Assembly: GCA_002721995.1 (NCBI GenBank)
Contig: PBMF01000033.1
Location: 33,526-88,759 of the forward strand
DNA: 55,234 bases
From: Chloroflexota bacterium
Lineage (GTDB): Bacteria; Chloroflexota; Dehalococcoidia; Lucifugimonadales; UBA3495
Reading direction: 5' to 3'
Part shown: piece by piece, positions 25,553 to 33,327 of the stretch
Layout of the letters: the number at the start of each line of letters is the position of its first letter
Position numbering within the stretch: the first letter of the stretch is position 1
Translations under genes and position numbers: made by a program
Notes under the pieces: model-generated
Told to the model about the DNA's origin: nothing
The model's database searches: none
The model's input: the letters and a program-made list of their open reading frames with translations, nothing else

Positions 25553-25774
25553 TTAGTCGCCAGGATTAGTGCCCTTTTCATCCCATATCTTCCTATTCTC
25601 TATTTGATGGATTTCTGCTTGTAAAACCCTGGAACAGATGCCCAAAAAACAACCGATTCCGGCAAGCACTGCGGCTTCATTCACGCCGGTTGATGAACCA
25701 ATCGAGCCAAGAATTAACAGAACGCCAAGTCCAAGTAAACCAACAACAACTTTGTTGCTAAATATGTTTTCCAT
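25553..25774 (-). CDS. small membrane protein (73 aa)
   Basis: Not recognised. It has two hydrophobic stretches (about residues 8-27 and 33-48) and a charged C-terminus (EIHQIENRKIWDEKG). The ATG has only a weak purine-rich leader. Its AT-rich composition fits the accessory zone rather than the backbone. It could be a real cargo gene of a former element; there are no neighbours in the same operon. Confidence 0.45.
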   Translation of the reverse strand: MENIFSNKVVVGLLGLGVLLILGSIGSSTGVNEAAVLAGIGCFLGICSRVLQAEIHQIENRKIWDEKGTNPGD

Positions 25775-25866
25775 GATTTTTTAACTCTTGATATCCGTGT
25801 TTAATCGGGATGCGCGTAATTATCGGTATGGAAATCGGGGTTCAAATATTTGATAGTTACGGTTAA

Positions 25867-26146
25867 CTAGCACCGCTTCAGTAGGTTCTCCACCTCGATG
25901 GCCAATTCGTCCTGCATATTGGGCAGGACATGGCTATAAGTGTCCAAGGTTAAGGTGATGGTGACACTGGAATGGCCAAGGTGTTCGGCTAACCACCTTG
26001 GCGGGAATACCGGTCATTAGTGCCAGTGCAGCGAAGGCGATCAGGCCATGTGGCAGGCCGGCATAGACAACGAAGAATAGGTCCGGGTGGTCGGCCAATG
26101 GATGTTCAAGAGCAAGAAGTCCACCGGCCTTTTCAGCACCCGCCAC
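25867..26146 (-). pseudogene. tyrosine-recombinase (phage integrase) C-terminal remnant
   Basis: One frame gives a decayed LPHGLIAFAALALMTGIPAKVVS, corresponding to the HxLRHxxA...PAKVVSERLGH region of tyrosine recombinases. A second frame, after a break near 25990, gives HSSVTITLTLDTYSHVLP and a normal tail ending LLKRC. The catalytic Arg of HxLRH is lost, but the His-Ser and the Tyr of DTYSHV are still readable. It is an inactive recombinase fragment in the accessory zone. The rest of the 477-base gap up to the amidase shows no other gene. Confidence 0.7.
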
Positions 26147-26251
26147 GACTCAGGCTGGGCCAAAGTCCTTTCCGCGTGACCGGACCCTAACGAAACCTGG
26201 CCTGCCTATCCCACCGGACTCGAGCAAAGACTGGGTAGCGCTTCCAAATAA

Positions 26252-27658
26252 TTAAGAGATATTTGGCCTGAACTCGCCCCAGTCGGTCGTCTGCTCGAAC
26301 GTATGACCCACGCGGCATAGCAGGGGCTCCGAAAGATGCCTTCCCACGAACTGGATGGTAAGCGGTAGTCCGTCGCTGTTTTTGCCACAGGGCAAAGATA
26401 TGGTGGGAGAGCCGCTGAAATCGTAGGGCACCGTGAACCGGCCCCAATTGGGGTCGTCGAGCAGGAACGAGGGCCCGTACATTTCCTCCAGAGTTATGGG
26501 GAAAGGCGGGGTAGTCATGGCGGGGCAACCGATAACGTCGATGTCCTGGAAAATATTGTTCAAGAGCCCGCGGCAAGCCGAACGAACGTTGTTCGCCTTG
26601 GCGTATTCCGCCCCGGTGACCCGTGCTCCGTTGTCCAGCCAGCCTTGGAACCACGGGCCGTACTCATCACGGCGGGACGGGTACGTCGCCTCATGGGCGG
26701 CCAACGCCTCCGACGAGCAGATCGCCCCCCAGGCCTCCATGTAGCCGCTGATATCCGGCATTTGTACCGGGACTATCACCGCGCCCAGCGTTTCCAGCGT
26801 CTTGATTCCCGCCAGCACACTCTGCACCAATTCAGGGTCCGTATTCTCAGTGACGTACTTCTCGTCCAAGCCGATTCGAAGGCCTCTGACGCCCTGATGG
26901 ATTCCTTCCAGCATGTCCGGCACCGGATTGGGTAACGTCGTAGGGTCGTGAGGGTCTAGCCCCGCAATCGCTTGGAGCATGATTCCCGCGTCGGCCGCGC
27001 TGCGGACCATCGGTCCGATGTGGTCCAGAGACTCGGCCAGCGCCAGCACCCCATAACGGCTGACCCTTCCCCAAGTTGGCTTTAGACCCACGATGCCGCA
27101 TGCGGCGGACGGGAACCTGATTGATCCCCCGGTATCGCTGCCCAACGACCCGTAGCACAGCCCGGAGGCGGTGGCCACGCCCGAGCCGCTGGAAGAGGCT
27201 CCGCTCCACAGGTCGGCGCCCCAAGGGTTTACCGGCACCTGAAATTCGGGGTTGTAGCCAGCCATGGCGCCTTCGGTGAGGTTCAGTTTTCCCAGAATCA
27301 CCGCCCCGGCGGCGTTCAGCTTCTGAACCACCGTGCAGTCGAAATCCGTGACGTTGTTCATCAAGGCTTTGGTGGCGCCCATGGTGGCCACACCTTTGGT
27401 GAAGCACAGGTCCTTGACCGCAATGGGCACGCCGTGGAGAGGCCCCAGGTAGTTCCCGGCGGCAATGGCCTGCTCCGCCGCCTGGGCAGATGCCCGGGCC
27501 TGATCGGCCATGACGGTGGCGTAACTCTTGTAGTGCGGGTCCTGCTCCCTGATGCGGTCAAGCACCGATTCGGTAACTTCAACAGGAGACAGGGCCTTCG
27601 ACTTGATCTGGGAGGCCAACTCGGAAATCGTCTTGAAATGCAGGGGAGTCTCACTCAT
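26252..27658 (-). CDS. amidase (amidase signature family, GatA-like)
   Basis: A 468-residue serine amidase. The Ser-cisSer-Lys triad is readable: Lys in IAVKDLCF, cis-Ser in WSGASSSGSGVA, nucleophile Ser in GSDTGGSIRFPS. The Gly-Ser-rich signature and overall size match GatA, aryl-acylamidases and similar hydrolases. No GatB or GatC partner is nearby, so free amide hydrolysis is more likely than tRNA amidation. The start is the ATG six bases after GGAGG; an ATG four codons upstream overlaps that ribosome site. It is more GC-rich than its neighbours and is the only large catabolic gene in the first part of the accessory zone. Confidence 0.87.
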   Translation of the reverse strand: MSETPLHFKTISELASQIKSKALSPVEVTESVLDRIREQDPHYKSYATVMADQARASAQAAEQAIAAGNYLGPLHGVPIAVKDLCFTKGVATMGATKALMNNVTDFDCTVVQKLNAAGAVILGKLNLTEGAMAGYNPEFQVPVNPWGADLWSGASSSGSGVATASGLCYGSLGSDTGGSIRFPSAACGIVGLKPTWGRVSRYGVLALAESLDHIGPMVRSAADAGIMLQAIAGLDPHDPTTLPNPVPDMLEGIHQGVRGLRIGLDEKYVTENTDPELVQSVLAGIKTLETLGAVIVPVQMPDISGYMEAWGAICSSEALAAHEATYPSRRDEYGPWFQGWLDNGARVTGAEYAKANNVRSACRGLLNNIFQDIDVIGCPAMTTPPFPITLEEMYGPSFLLDDPNWGRFTVPYDFSGSPTISLPCGKNSDGLPLTIQFVGRHLSEPLLCRVGHTFEQTTDWGEFRPNIS

Positions 27659-27835
27659 CGGTACCTCCAAACGCGAGTTTGTTTCGCGTCTTTAACGTTC
27701 CCGGCCTTTCCCGGGCCGGTGCCAAAGTATAACGCGTCTGGTCCTAGAGCCGGGATGTTTGGATTGCCTTCGCGATTGGGGGCCTTTTGAGGCCAGAAAG
27801 ACTAAAGCCTAGCACCTAACAAAACCACAGCATTA

Positions 27836-27862
27836 AGTTTGTCTGGGGCCTCCTGTGACGGG
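27836..27862. repeat. 27-bp direct repeat, copy 1
   Basis: TTTGTCTGGGGCCTCC followed by TGTGACGGG. It repeats at 29176-29202 with one mismatch, and each copy is preceded by a nearby AGCATT. The two copies flank the HPP and PPOX genes. Confidence 0.65.
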
Positions 27863-27884
27863 TCTGATCTCACCCCTTGTCTTT

Positions 27885-28466
27885 TTAGTACCAATATTCT
27901 GGATACCTGAGTTCGCTAGAAAGATTGTTCACTAACAACGCAACGCCTAACAGGATTAGAGTTCCTACCCCTACTGGAGCCAACACATACCAAAATCCCA
28001 ATTGATGGACAGTCGGTCCACCAATTACGGCTATTAGTGCGGTGGCCCCACCAGGCGGGTGCACAGTGTCGGTCAAAATCATGGCGGCGGTGGCGAAAGA
28101 TACTGCCAATGCCGCTGCTATCCAATCGGCGCCAAAAAACAGGTAGCAAGCGACACCGACTGTTCCTGACAACAAATGGCCTCCAACCAAGCTTCTGGGC
28201 TGCGCTAAGGGACTCTTGGCCAACCCGTATAACAGAACTGCTGATGCGCCAAACGAACCGATGATCAAAGTGGTATCTTGCGCCTCAAGGACCTCGGATG
28301 ACAAAAAGGCGCACAGACCGATGCCTATAGAAGAACCAATCCAGGCCGATAGGGAGACCTTAATTTTTGAGGGGGAGACTCCGGGCCTTCCAATACTCCT
28401 TCTGTGTCCTTTCATCTTAGAGAAATATTTGGTTAGAACCTTACCCAAGTTCCTTGATGATTCCAA
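27885..28466 (-). CDS. HPP-family integral membrane protein
   Basis: A 193-residue protein with four to five hydrophobic helices. The family name motif is present as LTDTVHPPGGATALIAV, together with IGSFGASAVLLYG and QPRSLVGGHL. Some characterised members transport nitrite in cyanobacteria and plants; others are unknown, so transport of a small anion is possible but not shown. It is AT-richer than the backbone. A PPOX-family gene lies 30 bases upstream on the same strand, and both sit between 27-bp direct repeats. Confidence 0.82.
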   Translation of the reverse strand: MESSRNLGKVLTKYFSKMKGHRRSIGRPGVSPSKIKVSLSAWIGSSIGIGLCAFLSSEVLEAQDTTLIIGSFGASAVLLYGLAKSPLAQPRSLVGGHLLSGTVGVACYLFFGADWIAAALAVSFATAAMILTDTVHPPGGATALIAVIGGPTVHQLGFWYVLAPVGVGTLILLGVALLVNNLSSELRYPEYWY

Positions 28467-28496
28467 ATAGACTACCTGCCTCGATCAAATAGGCGT

Positions 28497-29138
28497 CTAA
28501 TGCAACGTCTCCAGTAACCGCTCGTCGTATCCTTTCTGAAACTCCTCCAAATCGAAGTCAAGACCTGCGTGATCTCTCAATATCTCGCCGAATGAAGGCA
28601 ATTCACTGCGGTCGATACGGTATTCATCTGACCACAGTTTGGAACGGACGAATGCCTTGGGGCAGTGGGTAAACACCTCTTGGACGTGAACGACGATCGC
28701 CAATTTTGGAAATTTCCCTTCGAAGGCCATGCTCTCCAGCAATTCATCGTCTCTCACCAGTTGGACTTTGCCATTGATTCTGAGCGTATCATTCATGCCG
28801 GGAATCATGAAGATCAAGCCAACATGAGGGTTCTTTACCATATTCCTGAGCGTATCCAGCCGATTATTGCCCGGCAGATCAGGAATGGCGATCGTCTTAT
28901 CATCCAACACACGGATAAAACCAGGATAATCTCCCTTTGGGGAAACGTCGCAACGACCTTCGGCGTCAGAGGTGCCGAGCAAAATGAAAGGGCATTTTTC
29001 GATGATGGCGCGGCAATGAACATCTAGCCGTTCGATCTGCTTTTTCGCCGCACGCTCTGATACCTCACCAAAAATCCCACGCAACTCCGATTCTTTGGTG
29101 ATTACGTTGGTAAATCTTTGTGCCGTCATCGTCTGCAT
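28497..29138 (-). CDS. pyridoxamine-5'-phosphate-oxidase-like flavoprotein
   Basis: A split-barrel FMN-binding-fold protein of 213 residues. The typical strand order appears in FILLGTSDAEGRCDVSPKGD, AIPDLPGNNRLDTLRNMV and VGLIFMIPGMNDTLRINGKV. These segments match the PPOX/MSMEG_1061-type family, whose members bind FMN or F420 and are mostly uncharacterised. An alternative ATG three codons downstream is possible. It is probably co-transcribed with the HPP gene. Confidence 0.8.
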   Translation of the reverse strand: MQTMTAQRFTNVITKESELRGIFGEVSERAAKKQIERLDVHCRAIIEKCPFILLGTSDAEGRCDVSPKGDYPGFIRVLDDKTIAIPDLPGNNRLDTLRNMVKNPHVGLIFMIPGMNDTLRINGKVQLVRDDELLESMAFEGKFPKLAIVVHVQEVFTHCPKAFVRSKLWSDEYRIDRSELPSFGEILRDHAGLDFDLEEFQKGYDERLLETLH

Positions 29139-29175
29139 CCTTTCTATCAGATTTATTTAGGATAATAGCATTTTG

Positions 29176-29202
29176 AGTTTGTCTGGGGCCTCCGGTGACG
29201 GG
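29176..29202. repeat. 27-bp direct repeat, copy 2
   Basis: Second copy of the repeat at 27836-27862 (one mismatch), in the same orientation, upstream of the PPOX gene. Confidence 0.65.
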
Positions 29203-29286
29203 GCAAAGGAAATTTGATTAGACACCATCTGTACTCGTGATTAATATAACTTCTACCCAATTCGACTCGAGACTTGGAGGAAATTT

Positions 29287-29913
29287 ATGACCACGTCAGG
29301 ACAAGGACCATCCGATTTCCGATTCACAGCATTTGATTTTGATCCCTCAAAATACGACTCTATGATGTCTTCATTTGAAGCTGTCAGGAAGCAGCTCAAG
29401 GATATTCCAGATTTATTGAACGTCCGTGTTGTTAAGACATTGGAAAATAGGATGATGGTGATGTCTGGGTACCGGAGCAGAAATGCCCTGGAAGCAGCAA
29501 CAGACAAACACACTGCAATTTTTGCTGACTTCGCTCAGTACACAGTCGGTCACCCGTTGGTCAGAGCAGGCGAGCGTGTCGCGAGAATATTTGGTGAAGT
29601 TCCAATGAACGAGTTCAAATATATGCGATTTGTTCGTGCGATTATCGATCCGAGCAAGTACGACGCAGTGATGTCATATCTCAATGGAGGAATCCTAGAG
29701 AGTCTAAAAGACGTCCCGGGATTAAGCCGTGTGATCATCACTCGCATAAGTGAGGAGCGTATGTTGTCGGCCTCTGGATATATCGACAAAACAGCAGCTG
29801 ACGCTGCATCGGATAGGGTGCAAAACGTTTTATCTGGAATAAGTGAATATCTGACAGAACCACCACTAATCCGCGAAGGGGAGTTAGTTTGGCTCTACCA
29901 GTACAACGCTTGA
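29287..29913 (+). CDS. protein with two tandem ferredoxin-like domains
   Basis: I do not recognise a named family. The 208 residues are two homologous halves, about 12-103 and 112-205. Each has DPSKYD, then DxPxLxxVxVxxxxxxRMxxxSGY, then AAxD, and a final PLxRxGExV. The predicted order of strands and helices resembles dimeric ABM-like barrels, so one chain may form what is a dimer in single-domain relatives. TTGGAGG precedes the ATG. It is AT-rich and monocistronic in the accessory zone. Enzymatic function not assigned. Confidence 0.7.
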   Translation: MTTSGQGPSDFRFTAFDFDPSKYDSMMSSFEAVRKQLKDIPDLLNVRVVKTLENRMMVMSGYRSRNALEAATDKHTAIFADFAQYTVGHPLVRAGERVARIFGEVPMNEFKYMRFVRAIIDPSKYDAVMSYLNGGILESLKDVPGLSRVIITRISEERMLSASGYIDKTAADAASDRVQNVLSGISEYLTEPPLIREGELVWLYQYNA

Positions 29914-30098
29914 TTTACAGCTTCCGTGAAAGTAGAGCAAAGATCGAGGTAAGTACCTTAAAAGAGCATGTGCGTTATTGGGAAAGCCGAGCCACGGATA
30001 GACGGAAGTAACAGCCGACGATCAAAGACGTTGTGTGAGAAGGCTTAGCTATCGATTGGGTTTACCACTTGATGATGGCGAAAACGAGGATTAAGAGG

Positions 30099-30494
30099 AT
30101 GCCAAATTATCAAATAGATGGGCATAACCTAAGTGACTTATTTGATACACACTCCCCACGGATTAGCTTCAGTGAAGACCCAAGGACCTATATTCCTAAA
30201 ACAGGTTCGATTATCTACTCAGTCTGGGATCATGACGAAAAGTTCATCTACATCGGCATAAGTGGACTACAGAAAGCCCTGGAAAAAAGAGACCCTTTAT
30301 CAAGGATGGTCGCCCATGCTACCTTGTTACTATCGGCAGGAGTTCATCCTAAGGTTGTGAGCGAACGATTGGGCCACTCAAAACATTGCGATAACCATGG
30401 ACACATATTCTCACGTGATACCTGGACTTCAAGAAGAGGCCGTTTTGACCCTGGATACCCAAATCACAATCGACCGACGTCAGACGTAAAGTGA
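30099..30494 (+). pseudogene. chimeric reading frame: GIY-YIG nuclease N-terminus joined to integrase C-terminus
   Basis: Residues about 38-75 read IIYSVWDHDEKFIYIGISG...LSRMVAHA, a GIY-YIG endonuclease start. At codons for His-Ala (near 30318) it passes without a stop into TLLLSAGVHPKVVSERLGHS, a tyrosine-recombinase C-terminal segment. One extra A in a run near 30384 then shifts the frame; in the other frame the integrase continues NIAITMDTYSHVIPGLQEEA. So two genes have been joined at a shared HA word and then decayed. No active product is expected. The start is an ATG preceded by AAGAGG. Confidence 0.65.
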
Positions 30495-30629
30495 AAGCAG
30501 GGAAATGTCCACGGATTGTCCACGAAGTCTACGGTGTTAAAGTTGACCAAACGGGCGGATTAGAGACTTATAGGCGTAATTTCTCAACAGGAATGAACGA
30601 GAAACACGCATCATTACTTCCCCTATACA

Positions 30630-30688
30630 ACTCGAAAACCGGTATGGGGGCAACCTCATCGTGGGTTCGAATCCCACTCTCTCCGCCA
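30630..30688 (+). other. tRNA-Ser(CGA) 3' fragment (att remnant)
   Basis: It starts in the anticodon loop (ACTCGAAAACC, anticodon CGA) and includes a long variable arm. It has a T-arm with stem GTGGG/CCCAC around TTCGAAT, acceptor strand TCTCTCC, discriminator G and encoded CCA. The expected 5' strand GGAGAGA is absent in the preceding 100 bases, so it is a fragment. It faces element end A. Confidence 0.78.
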
Positions 30689-30689
30689 T

Positions 30690-30796
30690 TTGTAGGCACA
30701 AAGCCCCCCGGACACCGAGTCCGGGGGGTAATTTAGATTCACGGCCCCAATTACAGCCCCATCTTAGTTTTCAGCCCTCTTTTTACGCCTACGGGC
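30690..30796 (+). repeat. element end A, copy 1
   Basis: The block contains GTAGGCACAAAGCCCCCCGG, then ACGGCCCCAATTACAGCCCC and TTTTTACGCCTACGGGC. The same block is found inverted at 54984-55097 beside a tRNA-Leu end. Read on the other strand, its centre gives the tail DGAVIGAVSLN followed by a stop in the 55-kb copy, as expected for the end of a recombinase gene next to its attachment site. The 349 bases between the chimeric frame and the GMC gene hold only this block, the tRNA-Ser fragment and a terminator. Confidence 0.7.
30704..30728. terminator. terminator-like hairpin inside element end A
   Basis: CCCCCCGGAC and GTCCGGGGGG form a 10-bp stem around ACCGA, followed by TAATTT. Confidence 0.7.
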
Positions 30797-30843
30797 CGGG
30801 GTGTTTCGTGTCAATCACCACAGACTATAAGCACCGAACAAAT

Positions 30844-32376
30844 TTAACTCATCCAGTCGGCCACCCGTTCGGCAATCATTATGGTAGTTGCGTTAGTATT
30901 CGCACGAACGCAGTCTGGTAATACTGACACGTCTACTACCCGTAACCCCTCAACTCCTCTGACGCGGCAATACTGATCAAGAACCGCCATCAAATCACTA
31001 TCAGGACCCATCTTACACGTACCAGATATATGCTGAGTCGTCGTGACGTTTCGCATCAGCCAATTATCCAAAGTCTCATCTGAAACCAAATCTTCGGGTG
31101 TTGGAGTGATGCAACTTTCTATGATGTCTTTGTATGCCTCATTTTCAAATAACTTAAGGCACAGCCGGACTCCCTCTCTCATTCGTTCCCGATCCCACGA
31201 TTCTTGCAAATAACGGTAATCAAGAAAAGGCTGCTCGTGCGGATCTGTAGAGACCAGTTTCAATTCACCGGATCCTACAGCTAGTTCGAGAACACAGGTA
31301 AACCGTATACCTTCTCCTTCGGCGGGGTCGCCACCCATTGGAGAAGAGAAAGAAGATGCCATAATCTGCATATCATTTCGGTCGCTGGACCCCGCAGCTG
31401 TATACCTTAAGGCAAGTTGGCTACGAGGAGCTTCGGGATCCAAGGGGAAATCGTCCTTTACAGACACTGGGACCCTCACATTCGGGTGATCCCTCAAATT
31501 CTGGCCGACTCCTGGGGAATCAAGCACGACAGGTATTCCCATTTCCCGCAGATGCTCAGCCGGTCCAACTCCCGACAACATAAGTATTTGGGGTGAACCA
31601 ATTCCACCGGCGCTGAGGATTATCTCGTCACTTTCAACAGTGAAAATTTCTTCCCCGCTTTCCACCTCAACTCCAATGGCCCTAGTGCCATCAAACAAGA
31701 TTCTGTGAACGGTGACATTAGAACGCACTGTGAGGTTCATCCGGTTGCGTACGGGATTCAGATAAGTCAACGAGGTACTCATGCGTACGCCGTTCGGATT
31801 GTTCATTGGAATGGGTCCGACCCCGGTGGAATCAGGATGATTCATATCAGGGTCGTAAGGATAACCGTCATCTTGACAGGCTTTAAAAAAGGCGTGTTGA
31901 GCAGGTAGCCAAGTATCTTTGGGATGCCGGCGAACCGGTATTGGACCTTCAGAACCGTGGAAATCGTCTTTGATATCGGTGTCTGTCTCCGCCATCCTGA
32001 AATATGGGAGGGTCTTTACGAACGACCATTCATCATTTCCCCAGGAAGCCCAGTTGTCATAGTCCTCTGGCACCCCCCTAAGAAAGACTTGACCGTTAAT
32101 GGCACTAGATCCGCCGACCACTTTACCTCTAGGCACCGGCATGGTGTTACCTTGCTCTTCTGTTGCCTTGCCTGAAAAAGCCCAGTTATGTGGAGCATCG
32201 ACGGCCGACGCAGCCTGGTTGTACCCAAATTTGAGGTCGTCGGGGTAAACGTCGAAAGTAGGATAATCAGGGCCAGATTCAAGGAGCAATACCGACCGGT
32301 TGGAGTCTTCCGTAAGGCGAGTGGCCAGTACGCATCCGGCTGATCCTGCGCCGATTATCACGATATCGTATTTCAT
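30844..32376 (-). CDS. GMC-family FAD oxidoreductase (choline/alcohol dehydrogenase type)
   Basis: A 510-residue protein with the FAD motif GAGSAG (9-14), the GMC signature GKVVGGSSAING (84-95), GIGSPQILMLSGVGP, the active-site HISGTCKMG around 449 and NTNAT around 493 near the C-terminus. It oxidises a primary alcohol or polyol with FAD, passing electrons to oxygen or a carrier. Length and motifs match choline dehydrogenase and alkanol/PEG dehydrogenase groups. It is AT-richer than backbone enzymes and lies in the accessory zone between integrase fragments, so it was probably acquired horizontally. Substrate unknown. Confidence 0.88.
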   Translation of the reverse strand: MKYDIVIIGAGSAGCVLATRLTEDSNRSVLLLESGPDYPTFDVYPDDLKFGYNQAASAVDAPHNWAFSGKATEEQGNTMPVPRGKVVGGSSAINGQVFLRGVPEDYDNWASWGNDEWSFVKTLPYFRMAETDTDIKDDFHGSEGPIPVRRHPKDTWLPAQHAFFKACQDDGYPYDPDMNHPDSTGVGPIPMNNPNGVRMSTSLTYLNPVRNRMNLTVRSNVTVHRILFDGTRAIGVEVESGEEIFTVESDEIILSAGGIGSPQILMLSGVGPAEHLREMGIPVVLDSPGVGQNLRDHPNVRVPVSVKDDFPLDPEAPRSQLALRYTAAGSSDRNDMQIMASSFSSPMGGDPAEGEGIRFTCVLELAVGSGELKLVSTDPHEQPFLDYRYLQESWDRERMREGVRLCLKLFENEAYKDIIESCITPTPEDLVSDETLDNWLMRNVTTTQHISGTCKMGPDSDLMAVLDQYCRVRGVEGLRVVDVSVLPDCVRANTNATTIMIAERVADWMS

Positions 32377-32554
32377 CGTTCACCCTCTTTTAATCCAACG
32401 ATTGGTATGGGCAGCTTTCATGAAGCAATTGAGCAAAATTGCTTTGAGCGAAGATATTACCTGCAATATACGGCTATTGTCCACAATGAAATGGAACTGG
32501 AGACGATCCAACGGACAGAGCGCGTATAATCTAAATACAATAGCTTTGAATCGC

Positions 32555-32756
32555 CGTGCATTATTTCGCTATACCGCCCATAAACTCCAGCATGTCCACG
32601 GGACGATGTTGATGGAGGACGGGTGGGAACCCAAAGAGATCATGGAAAAGTTAGGCCATTCGTCGATAACCGTCACCATGAACATCTACGCCCATATTCG
32701 GGGGATCTCTAAAAGAAAAGGTCGATCGCCTTGATCGACTGTTCCGTACCAATTGA
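32555..32756 (+). pseudogene. tyrosine-recombinase C-terminal fragment
   Basis: RYTAHKLQHVHGTMLMEDGW...IMEKLGHSSITVTMNIYAHI is the C-terminal catalytic part of a phage-type integrase. The second Arg is replaced by Gln (HKLQH instead of HxLRH), while LGHSS and the Tyr nucleophile remain. A frame change just after gives KEKVDRLDRLFRTN and a stop at 32756. The N-terminal three quarters are missing. Inactive remnant. Confidence 0.72.
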
Positions 32757-33273
32757 CCGGTCGATCGACCCTACTTTGTTTGACGGCCCAATTTCGGCCC
32801 CGTTTTTTGTATACCTACATTGTTTATATTGTCATCATTTCCATTTTTAGGCGTGAATCATTGTCAATATCGACAATGTAGACAGTGTAAACAATCGAAG
32901 CCACGGTTTCGTAGTACGCCACCGGTGGCTTGAAACCGTGCCTACCAAAGGCCTACGGGAGGTAGGTGCACTGGTCTTCGGACAGGTCTTGGCCTGGCCT
33001 GAAGGCGGAAAACCACCAGAGGAAGACAATCCCCCAACGCTCATATCAACACCAGCGTCTTCGTTCCCACCATACCAAGAGCAAGTTGTCGTGGGTGATG
33101 AAGGCGCGATAGCCAATCGCCAGGGTGCAAATCCCCTCACTGAGGCGCCGAATAAACCGTCTGATACTGATAAGAAAAAGTTACCGTAGTTCGACGGGTC
33201 CGACTTCGCAAAGACTATCGAATCCGGTCGGAGCTCACCGTGAGCAGGGGAGGGTGTGGTTTCGAAAATCAGA
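32757..33273. other. intergenic stretch with a nested hairpin, no recognised gene
   Basis: Open frames of 80-100 codons exist on both strands here, but their composition (Ser/Pro/Thr-rich, no motif, no good ribosome site) does not support a gene. A nested inverted repeat lies at 32902-32940: outer arms CACGGTTTC/GAAACCGTG enclose a self-complementary GCCACCGGTGGC. A segment ACGGCCCAATTTCGGCCCC near 32778 resembles part of element end A. Otherwise I see nothing. Confidence 0.5.
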
Positions 33274-33300
33274 AAGGCCGCCTCGTGATGAGGCGGCCTT
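33274..33300. terminator. terminator downstream of the desaturase gene
   Basis: AAGGCCGCCTC and GAGGCGGCCTT form a perfect 11-bp stem around GTGAT; it ends the leftward desaturase transcript. Confidence 0.85.
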
Positions 33301-33327
33301 ATTCATTCTTTGTTTTCAAGGGAAATC

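Noticed and set aside
32847-33189. Overlapping open frames of 80-100 codons on both strands
   Set aside because: Ser/Pro/Thr-rich translations, no motifs, no ribosome site, and an inverted repeat inside; not supported as genes.
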